Positions 27,148 through 35,664 of a DNA stretch of 64,000 nucleotides are shown here, one piece after another. A model generated the notes under the pieces. The model searched no databases and was not told where the DNA came from. It worked only from the letters and a program-made list of their open reading frames with translations. Each line of letters begins with the position of its first letter. Positions within the stretch are counted from its first letter, which is position 1. The stretch lies in the NCBI RefSeq assembly GCF_007860135.1, contig NZ_SJPV01000008.1, positions 303,683 through 367,682 of the forward strand, written 5' to 3'. The stretch is from Novipirellula artificiosorum (GTDB taxonomy: Bacteria; Planctomycetota; Planctomycetia; Pirellulales; Pirellulaceae). The position numbers were made by a program, and so were the translations under genes.

Positions 27148-28052
27148 GGAGAAGGCTCCGTATAAACGCGGCGACAATCGCAACATTGGGCGCTGACCGT
27201 AACAAGTCCAAGCAGCAGAGTTCCGGCAATCATTACGGTCGCCACATAGACGCTTGTTCCCACGCGGACTCCTTCGCCGAGCAATTTGTCTAGCACGGTC
27301 AGGTCGATGGGTGGGTCGGGCATGTCGCCTGCCGTAGTGGAACCGACAAGCGATTGACTGGCGGCCGAGGCCGTAGAACTTGCCACTGCGGTGACCGTGG
27401 CCGCTGCGAAGGCGAACACGGGGACGACACCACGGCTGCGAAGCCGCCGCGCGAGGATTTTTTTGCCTCGTTGCAGCCGCCCACGAATCGAACCGGTCGA
27501 GGTGCCAAAATCGTTCGCCACTTGTTCGAGCGTGCGGCCTTCGTAAACATGCATCACCAGGGCGCTGCGATAGTGCTCGGGCAAATCGGCGAGTTCTTCA
27601 TCGAGCACCATCGCTTCGTGCCGTCGTGGCAACTGCTCAAATGGATCCAAGAACGTTGAAGTGGGTTCGACCATCGGCTCGGTCTCTCGTTTAGCGATTT
27701 GGCATGCCGCCACCGCGGCTCGCTGGGCGACTCGGTGCAGCCATCCACCGATCCGCTCGGGATGGCGGATTTTCCTAGCATTTTTTGCGAGATACAAAAA
27801 TGTCGACTGGAAAGCGTCGTCGGCATCCGCATCGCAGCGGCATCGGCGCCGACAAACGCTCAAAACCATTGCGCTGTACCGCTGGATCAGAACCGCCAAC
27901 GCCGCCCCTTGGTGATCGCGGTCCCAGGCGTCGAGCAAATCCTCGTCGGACGCTTGGGCGAGCAGGGCACGTTTGGCGTCAGACAGCCCCTTCGGTTCGT
28001 TTCTTTCAAGGATTTCCATTGCATCTACTAGGATAGAGCGGCGAGACGCCAA
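27144..28052 (-). CDS. ECF sigma factor with C-terminal transmembrane tail
   Basis: A 302-residue sigma factor. Region 2 lies at about residues 45-115 (AVLIQRYSAMVLSVCRRRCR, DADDAFQSTFLYLAKNARKI, GGWLHRVAQRAA). Region 4 lies at about 150-205 (ELADLPEHYRSALVMHVYEG, LEQVANDFGTSTGSIRGRLQ). After the basic stretch KKILARRLRSRG come a hydrophobic segment (VPVFAFAAATVTAVAS) and, near the end, a clear transmembrane helix (VYVATVMIAGTLLLGLVTVSAQ) with CCDC beyond it. Such tails are known in planctomycete ECF groups and could tether or inhibit the factor in cis. A start at 28019 (MEILERNEPKG) is possible. It is translationally coupled to the secreted protein downstream. Confidence 0.88.
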   Translation of the reverse strand: MASRRSILVDAMEILERNEPKGLSDAKRALLAQASDEDLLDAWDRDHQGAALAVLIQRYSAMVLSVCRRRCRCDADADDAFQSTFLYLAKNARKIRHPERIGGWLHRVAQRAAVAACQIAKRETEPMVEPTSTFLDPFEQLPRRHEAMVLDEELADLPEHYRSALVMHVYEGRTLEQVANDFGTSTGSIRGRLQRGKKILARRLRSRGVVPVFAFAAATVTAVASSTASAASQSLVGSTTAGDMPDPPIDLTVLDKLLGEGVRVGTSVYVATVMIAGTLLLGLVTVSAQCCDCRRVYTEPSP

Positions 28053-28438
28053 AGTCGCGCGCGGAAAATCAAAAAAAGGACACGTCTCCTCTCTGGCTTC
28101 CTTGTCCCCCGATTTCCAAGGTCGTGCAGGTTTTAACTTGTTTTTCCGTGGGAGCTTAGCGATGTCACCTCCACCACGTTGAGGTCGTGCAGTTTTTAAG
28201 TCGTGACTAACACAGTGTTTAGGTATCCAGCCACCCCTGCCCGCGCAGCGGGAGGGGTCGAGCGCAGCGAGGGGGAGGGCCGGTATAGAAACCGTGCTGG
28301 AATTTCATGTTGTCATCGCAGCCTGTCTTCCCTCTCCCTCGCTTAGGCTCGACTTCTCCCAAAGGGAGAGGTAAATCTTGTAAGTCTTTTTCAATCAACA
28401 ACTCAATAACTGCATGACCTTTGGCGGGATGGACAAGT
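28053..28438. repeat. Repeat-rich intergenic region
   Basis: No gene is seen. Two direct copies of AGGTCGTGCAG followed by a T-rich stretch lie at 28118-28138 and 28181-28200. A GC-rich block at 28236-28281 and its imperfect inverted copy at 28328-28372 face each other across about 46 bases. Each half also has its own hairpin (CCCGC-GCA-GCGGG and TCTCCC-AAA-GGGAGA). This is dispersed-repeat material between the glycoside-hydrolase-like gene and the sigma factor gene. It may also contain the sigma promoter, which I could not locate. Confidence 0.6.
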
Positions 28439-29944
28439 TCACGAAGCATTTACCGCACGGCTGGGCTGCAAGGCGGCGATCAATTGTGCCATCAACCCCA
28501 TCCCCATTTGATAGATGACGCGATAATCACCCCGCTGTAACGATTCGCCTCCTTTGTTTGATTGCGCCACGCCGTCGAGAAATCCATCGGGGGTTAGATG
28601 ATGCTGCAGGCCAGACAGTGTTTTCGTGGCGGCGGCGACTGCATCCTGCTCGAGCCAGCCCTGATGGGCGGCGATCGCGAGCGCCGCAGCGATCCCGGCA
28701 CTGCCACCCGTGTCGGGAGCAAGGTTCGGCTTGTCGGCAAACACGCTCCACAGCCCGTCGTCACGCTGCATCTCAATCGTCCATTGTGCAAACGGTTGCA
28801 GCATCGTCACCAAGTCCGCAATGTCCTCTCGATCCTTGGCCACTCGAAGTGTGCGCACCAAGCCTAACATCTGCCAAGCGATCCCACGTGCCCAGTTTCG
28901 ATTGCCACGAGTTCCTTCATCACTCAGCGTTCGGTCGAATGCCGTGCCATCAAACAGCTTTTGCTGCCGGATACGTGATTGTTCCAGGGCGATCCGCATC
29001 AGCTCGTCCGATCCACGTGCTTTGGCAACCTCCGCCATCGCGTAGCCGACTGTGTAGGCACCTTCGCTGGTCAGAGTCCCATCGCTAATCTCGCCATTGT
29101 CACGACGACGTGATCGCCAAAATTCGATGGCAATCTCCAACAGCGGGCTATCCGGCTGTGTCCGCGCCAGTGCTGCGAATGGCAGCGAGCCTTCGATCCC
29201 GTAGACGCGCCCATCCATTGGATTCGAGCGAGGACCGTCATAGATCAGCGATTCGTTTTGAATAAACATCCCCAAATGCTGATCTGCCGACGCTCTCAAA
29301 TTGTGGTACGGGGGCATTTCGGACAAATCGAGTAGCCCGTCCAGCACGCATCCTTCCATCCACCCAAACGATTGGATCACCGCAAGCGAATTCATCCTGG
29401 CCAGGTACTCGTCCTGAACACGGGACGTACCAGGAGTGAGCAGATGCGGTCTGAGGGTCACCGGTAAGGAATCGCCGGCACGAAAGACTTCCAAGTCACT
29501 TCCCTTGGTGACTCGAAGTCCAATGCCCTCGCTTCGAATGTCTGCGGCATCCATCGGATCTAAGGCAAGCTGATGCAATTGAAACTGGGCTGGAAATCGA
29601 ATGGACATCGTGCCGAGCACGCGCTTCGATTTCGGCAAAAATGCTTCGATGATCTTTTCGTCACGCTCGTCGAGTGCGACGGCGATTCGCAGGTGGGTCG
29701 GTACCTTTCCTTCTGGAAAACTCGGCCAAGACAATAACAATGGTTCGCGACTCGGACTGGCAATCGTTGCTGTCGTCCAACCAAACGGCGCTCGCTGCGA
29801 TGAGGGAACCGAAACCTCGGGAGCCGAATCGATCGTTGCGGGGTAATGCTTTGATGCCAGCGGTTGAAATGCCCAAAGTGGTCGCATCGATGTCAGCATG
29901 GCTGAGCTCATGCCGCTGAACAAAAGAAATTGTCGCCGTTTCAT
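28439..29944 (-). CDS. Tat-exported GH88/GH105-like glycoside hydrolase
   Basis: A 501-residue protein. The N-terminus KRRQFLLFSG fits a twin-arginine export signal. An N-terminal beta region (to about residue 170) is followed by an alpha/alpha barrel with GNRNWARGIAWQMLGLVRTL, DDGLWSVFADKP, DTGGSAGIAAALAIAA and a final GDYRVIYQMGMGLMAQ helix, like unsaturated glucuronyl or rhamnogalacturonyl hydrolases. Activity on a sugar polymer outside the cytoplasm is inferred; catalytic Asp residues were not mapped with certainty. It is a single gene, possibly for polysaccharide use. Confidence 0.75.
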   Translation of the reverse strand: MKRRQFLLFSGMSSAMLTSMRPLWAFQPLASKHYPATIDSAPEVSVPSSQRAPFGWTTATIASPSREPLLLSWPSFPEGKVPTHLRIAVALDERDEKIIEAFLPKSKRVLGTMSIRFPAQFQLHQLALDPMDAADIRSEGIGLRVTKGSDLEVFRAGDSLPVTLRPHLLTPGTSRVQDEYLARMNSLAVIQSFGWMEGCVLDGLLDLSEMPPYHNLRASADQHLGMFIQNESLIYDGPRSNPMDGRVYGIEGSLPFAALARTQPDSPLLEIAIEFWRSRRRDNGEISDGTLTSEGAYTVGYAMAEVAKARGSDELMRIALEQSRIRQQKLFDGTAFDRTLSDEGTRGNRNWARGIAWQMLGLVRTLRVAKDREDIADLVTMLQPFAQWTIEMQRDDGLWSVFADKPNLAPDTGGSAGIAAALAIAAHQGWLEQDAVAAATKTLSGLQHHLTPDGFLDGVAQSNKGGESLQRGDYRVIYQMGMGLMAQLIAALQPSRAVNAS

Positions 29945-30185
29945 TGGGTGGGTTCGTGGGTCAGGGTGGGATGCCGTCTTTTCAGCCCCATGTTACTTGA
30001 TCGGGGCTCGCCATGTGGAGGCCGCAAGGCCGTGATCGAGCGATCAAAACGCCTGCGAGTGGGTTCCCTACGGAAAATTTTGGAAGAACGGTTATAGGCG
30101 GTTTTTGCCTTTTGGATTACGATCTTGGCCGTTTGCGGGCTGTGCCACGTCCGCTGCCTTTCACCCTCAATTTCCCAGTTCTGCT
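29945..30185. other. Divergent intergenic region
   Basis: The region separates the Tat-exported protein (-) from the aminotransferase (+). It contains a small GNRA-like hairpin (GGCC-GCAA-GGCC) near 30020-30035. No convincing promoter pair was found. The coding-looking extension upstream of the aminotransferase ATG lacks family similarity. Confidence 0.4.
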
Positions 30186-31412
30186 ATGACTGCGTCCGCA
30201 AAAAACACACCCGCCTCGCAACGATTGGCCTCGGTTTCGACCGCTCCACCCGATTCCATCCTCGGCTTGACCGAAGCGTTTTTGGCCGACACGAACCCCA
30301 ATAAAATGAACCTCAGCGTCGGGGTTTATAAGGATGCATCGGGTAAAACTCCCATTTTGGAATGCGTCAAGGAAGCCGAGCGGCGGTTGATCGATGACGA
30401 ATCGACCAAGGGCTATCTCGGAATCGATGGATTGCCGGCGTACCGGGAACACGTTCGTCAACTCGTGTTTGGTGACCGAGTCGAGGCCGATCGGATCGCG
30501 GTGCTGCAGAGTCCAGGCGGTACAGGGGCTCTGCGTGTGGCGTCGGATTTCTTGGTGACTCAATTGTCGCCGATCCGGATCTGGATGTCCTCGCCGACCT
30601 GGGCCAACCATCCAGCGATTTTCAATGCCGCTGGGTTGCCGAGCGATACCTACCGTTATTTGGGTAGTGATCGAACATCGTTCGACGTCGATGCGATGAT
30701 CGAAGACCTGGACACCAAGACATCGCCTGGAGACGCGATTCTGCTGCACGCTTGTTGTCACAATCCGACCGGGATCGACCCGACGCCAGACCAATGGAAG
30801 CAGATCGCCGAAACGGTTGCGATGCGTCAACTCTTGCCGTTGATCGATTTTGCCTATCAAGGATTCGGGGACGGTTTGACCGAGGACACCTTGGGGCTGT
30901 ACACGCTTCTTGATGCGGTCGACGAAGCGATCGTTTGCACATCCTTTTCGAAGAATTTTGGCCTCTACAGCGAGCGTGTCGGTGCGGTTTGCTTGATCGC
31001 GGCCGATGCGGGTGCCATGAAAGCATCGCAGAGCCAATTGAAAGCAATTGTGCGATCCAATTACAGCAATCCGCCACGGCATGGTGGTGCAATCGTGGCC
31101 ACCGTGTTGGACGACGCCAAATTGACCGATCAGTGGAAGGGGGAAGTCGAGCAGATGCGTCAGCGAATCACGCGGCTTCGAACCGATTTTGTCACGACCA
31201 TGAAAACGACGGGACAAGGGCACGATTTCTCGTTCCTGCTTCCGCAGCGTGGGATGTTCTCGTTCAGCGGTTTGACGCCGATGCAGGTCGACCAACTCAA
31301 GCAGAAGCACGGCATTTACATTGTCGGCAGCGGCCGGATCAATGTTGCCGGCATGAGTGAGGAAAAAATGCAGCAGCTTTGTGACGCGGTCGCCGCGGTT
31401 TTGGAGTCGTAA
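30186..31412 (+). CDS. Class I aromatic/aspartate aminotransferase
   Basis: A 408-residue PLP enzyme of the AspC/TyrB group that moves amino groups between aspartate or aromatic amino acids and 2-oxoglutarate. Typical parts are LSVGVYKDASGKTPILECVKEAE, YLGIDGLPAYREHV, QSPGGTGALRVASDFL, CCHNPTGIDPTPDQW, DFAYQGFGDG and the PLP-lysine segment SFSKNFGLYSERVG (Lys at about 256). The substrate Arg is in GRINVAGM. The start at 30186 gives the normal length; an upstream in-frame extension to 30105 is not family-like. Substrate preference cannot be decided. Confidence 0.94.
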   Translation: MTASAKNTPASQRLASVSTAPPDSILGLTEAFLADTNPNKMNLSVGVYKDASGKTPILECVKEAERRLIDDESTKGYLGIDGLPAYREHVRQLVFGDRVEADRIAVLQSPGGTGALRVASDFLVTQLSPIRIWMSSPTWANHPAIFNAAGLPSDTYRYLGSDRTSFDVDAMIEDLDTKTSPGDAILLHACCHNPTGIDPTPDQWKQIAETVAMRQLLPLIDFAYQGFGDGLTEDTLGLYTLLDAVDEAIVCTSFSKNFGLYSERVGAVCLIAADAGAMKASQSQLKAIVRSNYSNPPRHGGAIVATVLDDAKLTDQWKGEVEQMRQRITRLRTDFVTTMKTTGQGHDFSFLLPQRGMFSFSGLTPMQVDQLKQKHGIYIVGSGRINVAGMSEEKMQQLCDAVAAVLES

Positions 31413-31614
31413 ATCACGCGATTCTCGGCGGAACAGACGCTCGGACTTCAAGTTTTTTATTTTTAGGCCCTTTGCCGTTGAGCCGAGCAGGCGATAATGC
31501 TTGGACGAGCAACGAGATCGATGGCGGATGCCGACTCGGGTTGTCCATTGATCTCGTAGCGAAACCTTTTCAGATCGAATCTCACTCTACTTTTCGAAAA
31601 TTGGAGAACACTGC

Positions 31615-32190
31615 ATGTCACGTTTGTTTTATGGATCGATGTTGGCGTTTGCGATGATTGCCACCCCGGCGCTGGCAGACGAATCCGCAGCAACCTGCGA
31701 CGATTCCTGCTTGAAGGCAGGCGACTCGATCGGTGCCTTTTACGTTACCAAGGTTGCGGGTGCAGAAGACGATGGCGTCGAGCAGGGGCAAGAACTCTGT
31801 TACCGCTGCCGGTACGGTTCGCGTCCGATGGTGATGGTGTTTGCTCGCGACACCGGCGGTAAGATGCCTGAGTTGTTGAAGCAATTGGATTCGGCAGTTT
31901 CAAAGAACGAAGATGCAAAGCTGAAGGGTTTGGTCACCTTGTTAGGTGATGACGCAGAAGCCTTGAAAGCGAACGCAGAAAAGTTGGCAGCAACAACTTC
32001 GGCCAAGCACGTGCCTTTGGTGGTTGCAAAGGATTCGAAAACCGGCCCAGCCAACTACAAAATCTCGCCCGAGGCGGTGATCACCGTCGTTGTGGCCAAT
32101 GATAGCCAGATCATCTCGACCAAGACCTTCGCGGCCAACGAGATCGACATCGCAGGAATCATGAAGGACGTTCAGGGCATGTTGAACTAA
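31615..32190 (+). CDS. Small secreted protein with CxxC motif
   Basis: A 191-residue protein with a clean signal peptide (MSRLFYGSMLAFAMIATPALA). The mature part starts with CDDSC, then GDSIGAFYVTKVAG and CYRCRYGSRPMVMVFARD. A CxxC at the end of a strand plus a cis-Pro-like HVPLVV suggests a thioredoxin-like fold, although the usual WCGPC is absent. It could be a periplasmic redox protein; this is inferred. GGAG lies 8 bases before the ATG, a good ribosome site. The gene stands alone and ends in a strong terminator at 32222-32261. Confidence 0.75.
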   Translation: MSRLFYGSMLAFAMIATPALADESAATCDDSCLKAGDSIGAFYVTKVAGAEDDGVEQGQELCYRCRYGSRPMVMVFARDTGGKMPELLKQLDSAVSKNEDAKLKGLVTLLGDDAEALKANAEKLAATTSAKHVPLVVAKDSKTGPANYKISPEAVITVVVANDSQIISTKTFAANEIDIAGIMKDVQGMLN

Positions 32191-32221
32191 GCGGTTTGAC
32201 CTGCGACATTGCGAATCAACG

Positions 32222-32260
32222 AACAAGCCGGCCGATAAGGTCGGCTTGTTTTGTTGGTTT

Positions 32261-32261
<1 letters not shown>
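32222..32261 (+). terminator. Rho-independent terminator
   Basis: A 12-bp stem (32222-32233 with 32239-32250; one G:U pair) with loop GATAA is followed by a T-rich tract. It lies 32 bases after the stop at 32190. It is the clearest intrinsic terminator on the plus strand, and it also covers the end of the convergent DUF2293 gene. Confidence 0.85.
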
Positions 32262-32947
<686 letters not shown>

Positions 32948-33036
32948 CAAAGGGTTGGCTAAGCTGGGGGAGAAGCGAAAGACAAAGCGTCCGACCCTAT
33001 TAACAAAATCACAGCTCCGCAAGAAAGAGTGTTTTT

Positions 33037-34311
33037 ATGTACCTGCGAATGGCCCGTCGATTTCTCATGGAAACCGATAAGCGGCTGCTGGCGAAAGCCG
33101 CGTGGACGCTGGGCGTTCGAGGCCTTTGGAGTGTCCACAAGCACAAACGTCGGTTAAAGCGTGGTGAATTCTTTCCACCCTTTATCTACTTGTCGGTGAT
33201 CAATAGTTGCAATCTTCGCTGCCAAGGGTGCTGGGTCGACGTCGGTGCGAAGCAGCATCGGATTGAATTGGACGCAGCAAACAAGGTGATCGCGGAATCG
33301 AAGGCGATGGGCAACTGCTTTTTTGGGATCCTTGGAGGAGAGCCCTTCATGCACAAAGATCTCATGAAGATCTTTGAGGCGAACCGAGACGTCTATTTTC
33401 AGGTCTTCACGAACGGTCACTTCATCACCGACGAGGTGGCCAAAGAACTTCGCCGATTGGGCAACGTCACTCCGCTGATCAGTGTCGAGGGTTCGGAAAT
33501 CGTCAGCGACACACGGCGGGGGCGTGGTGGCGTGTATAGCGATACGATGAATGGGATCGAGGCGGCGCTGCGAAACAAATTGCTGGTGGGGGTTTGTACC
33601 AGCGTCTGCAAGACCAACATCGACGATCTCGTGAGGGACCAATGGGTCGACCGCTTGATCGAGATGGGCGTCATGTATTGTTGGTTCCATATCTATCGAC
33701 CCGTGGGACCCGAGCCGAACCCTCAGTTGGCGCTTTCGAGTGAAGAGCAGCGTCGCGTGCGTCAATTCGTTGTCGACACCCGAGTCAACAAGCCGATTAT
33801 CGTCGTCGACGCGTATCATGACGATGCGGGTAACGCGTTGTGTCCGGCCGTGACCGGGTTTACCCATCACATCGGTCCATGGGGTGACATCGAGCCCTGT
33901 CCCGTCATTCAATTGGCCAAGGAATCGATCCATGATCAGCAGTCGCTTGCCGATACGTTCAATCAGTCCGAATTTTTGCGAGACTTTCGTCAAGTCACTG
34001 CGGAGCACACTCGCGGATGTGTGATCATGGAGCGTCCCGATCTGTTGGTTGATCTGGTGGAAAAGCACGGAGCCCGTGACACCACCGCACGAGCAAAAGT
34101 GATCGAAGAGTTGAAGGCGATCTCTCCACGACGGAGCCAATACCAACCGGGTGACGAGATCCCAGAGCGGAGTTTCGTTTATCGCTGGGCCAAGAAGTAC
34201 GCCTTCAGCGATTTTCAGACCTACTCAAAACACTTTGACACCGCCAAGTATCGAGACCCGGATGCGGCGCGGGACGAGGCAAAGAGCGAAAGTGACTTGC
34301 CGATTTTGTGA
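33037..34311 (+). CDS. Radical SAM protein of unknown function
   Basis: A 424-residue protein. The iron-sulfur motif CNLRCQGC (Cx3Cx2C) is at about residues 58-65, followed by GILGGEPFMHKDL and ISVEGSEIVSD, standard radical SAM strands. A second Cys region (ALCPAVTGF, GDIEPCPVIQLA and RGCVIM) resembles a reduced SPASM-like domain that could hold an auxiliary cluster. Substrate is unknown. It lies tail-to-tail with the TPR gene (3-base gap) that belongs to the FG-GAP group. Confidence 0.88.
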   Translation: MYLRMARRFLMETDKRLLAKAAWTLGVRGLWSVHKHKRRLKRGEFFPPFIYLSVINSCNLRCQGCWVDVGAKQHRIELDAANKVIAESKAMGNCFFGILGGEPFMHKDLMKIFEANRDVYFQVFTNGHFITDEVAKELRRLGNVTPLISVEGSEIVSDTRRGRGGVYSDTMNGIEAALRNKLLVGVCTSVCKTNIDDLVRDQWVDRLIEMGVMYCWFHIYRPVGPEPNPQLALSSEEQRRVRQFVVDTRVNKPIIVVDAYHDDAGNALCPAVTGFTHHIGPWGDIEPCPVIQLAKESIHDQQSLADTFNQSEFLRDFRQVTAEHTRGCVIMERPDLLVDLVEKHGARDTTARAKVIEELKAISPRRSQYQPGDEIPERSFVYRWAKKYAFSDFQTYSKHFDTAKYRDPDAARDEAKSESDLPIL

Positions 34312-34314
34312 GGG

Positions 34315-35664
34315 CTAGCCCCGAAAGCCGCTCTCGGCCAAACGCTGTGCAGCGGTAGCGTAGCGCCTGTACTGGGCCTGGTCGCCCAGTTTCTTGTAGA
34401 ATTCGGCGATACCGGCAAGGATCACGGGAGAATTGGGATCCAGCTGCAGAGCACGTTCGAGCCACGGCTCGGCTTCATCCCATTTGTATCTCAGGTAGCC
34501 TTGTGCAATCGCGGTGTAGAGATTGGGATCGGGCGGTTGATTGCGTCCTTCGAATTCCAGCCGCGTCAACTGATCGAGCTGAGCTCGCCCGTTGAGGTAC
34601 TTGTCCATCAACTCGGTTGATCTCGCCAAGTTACCTCGCTCGGATTCGGCGGTTGCCATCAAGTAGTTCAGCGAAATGTCGTCTGGGAATTTGGGAAGAA
34701 TCGGCTCAATGACCTCGATGATTTTTCCACTCTTGTTCTGTTTGGCATACTCGGTCGCCAATAGAAAACGGGTAGCAAAGTTCATCGGCACCTCTTGGAC
34801 CAGTTGTTCCAAGTCCGTGATGACCGGATCGGTTTCACCCATATCCAATTGGATCTTTGCTTTTTCCAGACGGGCTTGCAGCAACATGTCAGCGCCCACT
34901 GCGGATAGGTCTCCCAGGTCGACGAAGTCGCCTAAGCGTGAAATCACCGATTCGTATTGAAGTTTGGCTTCGCTGCGTTGTTCGAGCACGTTGAGCGTAC
35001 GTGCAAGACCGCTAATCGCGGGCAAGAAATCGGGATTGATCGCAAGGGCTTGTTCGAATAACGGTCGGGCTGCTTTATCATCGCCATGCTCGCTGAGCAA
35101 CTGGGCCTTCAACCAATAGGGCTCGGGGCGGTCCAAGGATTGGTCGATCCATGCATCGGCGACCTCGATGGCTTGTTCGTAATTGCCAAGGACGGACAAC
35201 CCAATGATGTAAGCTTGTTGACGATCGACTTCCGCCTGAGTGAGTTGTTTCCTGGGGTCAATGCGCGTGTCCGGCGATATACCGGCTCCGCTTTGCAGTT
35301 GCAACAGATTGCGTTGTGAGGCAATTGCGGCAGGTGAATAGCCGAGATTCTCGGCGACGACGAGCAATCGCTTGGCTTGATCGACATCACCTTCACGGCT
35401 TGCGACCCTCGCTAGCCCGAACGTCGAGTGCGACTTCTTCCATTCCCAGCGACTCGCCTTTTGAAACCAATGATTTGCTTTAGCAAGGTTGCCATTGGCA
35501 AACGCTCGCTCGGCCCGTAAAAACTGAGCCCGATAAACTGTCCAGTATCCGCCAAGACCTGCGATCAAAAAGACGGCCGCGATCACGCCGATCTTCCGCG
35601 ACAAACGCCACTTCGTTGATGGATGCTCCGATGATGTGTGGCTAGATCTCTCTTTCGATTTCAT
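34315..35664 (-). CDS. Membrane-anchored TPR protein
   Basis: A 449-residue protein. One N-terminal transmembrane helix (IGVIAAVFLIAGLGGYWTVY) is followed by TPR units over nearly the whole length, for example AERAFANGNLAKANHWFQKA, DKAARPLFEQALAINPDFLP and EAEPWLERALQLDPNSPVIL. It is probably a periplasm-facing scaffold. Its ATG overlaps the stop of the FG-GAP lipoprotein gene upstream (ATGA at 35661-35664), so the two proteins are made together. Confidence 0.88.
   Translation of the reverse strand: MKSKERSSHTSSEHPSTKWRLSRKIGVIAAVFLIAGLGGYWTVYRAQFLRAERAFANGNLAKANHWFQKASRWEWKKSHSTFGLARVASREGDVDQAKRLLVVAENLGYSPAAIASQRNLLQLQSGAGISPDTRIDPRKQLTQAEVDRQQAYIIGLSVLGNYEQAIEVADAWIDQSLDRPEPYWLKAQLLSEHGDDKAARPLFEQALAINPDFLPAISGLARTLNVLEQRSEAKLQYESVISRLGDFVDLGDLSAVGADMLLQARLEKAKIQLDMGETDPVITDLEQLVQEVPMNFATRFLLATEYAKQNKSGKIIEVIEPILPKFPDDISLNYLMATAESERGNLARSTELMDKYLNGRAQLDQLTRLEFEGRNQPPDPNLYTAIAQGYLRYKWDEAEPWLERALQLDPNSPVILAGIAEFYKKLGDQAQYRRYATAAQRLAESGFRG

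Noticed and set aside
30117..31451. 444-codon frame opposite the aminotransferase gene
   Set aside because: The plus-strand frame has all class I aminotransferase motifs. The antisense product is His/Arg/Gln-rich without recognisable features.
31472..31498. TTGCCG and GATAAT as a promoter of the small secreted protein
   Set aside because: Spacing is only 15 bases and the -35 box is weak, so it was not listed as a feature.
33154..34146. 330-codon frame opposite the radical SAM gene
   Set aside because: Composition artefact. The radical SAM reading on the plus strand is clearly real.
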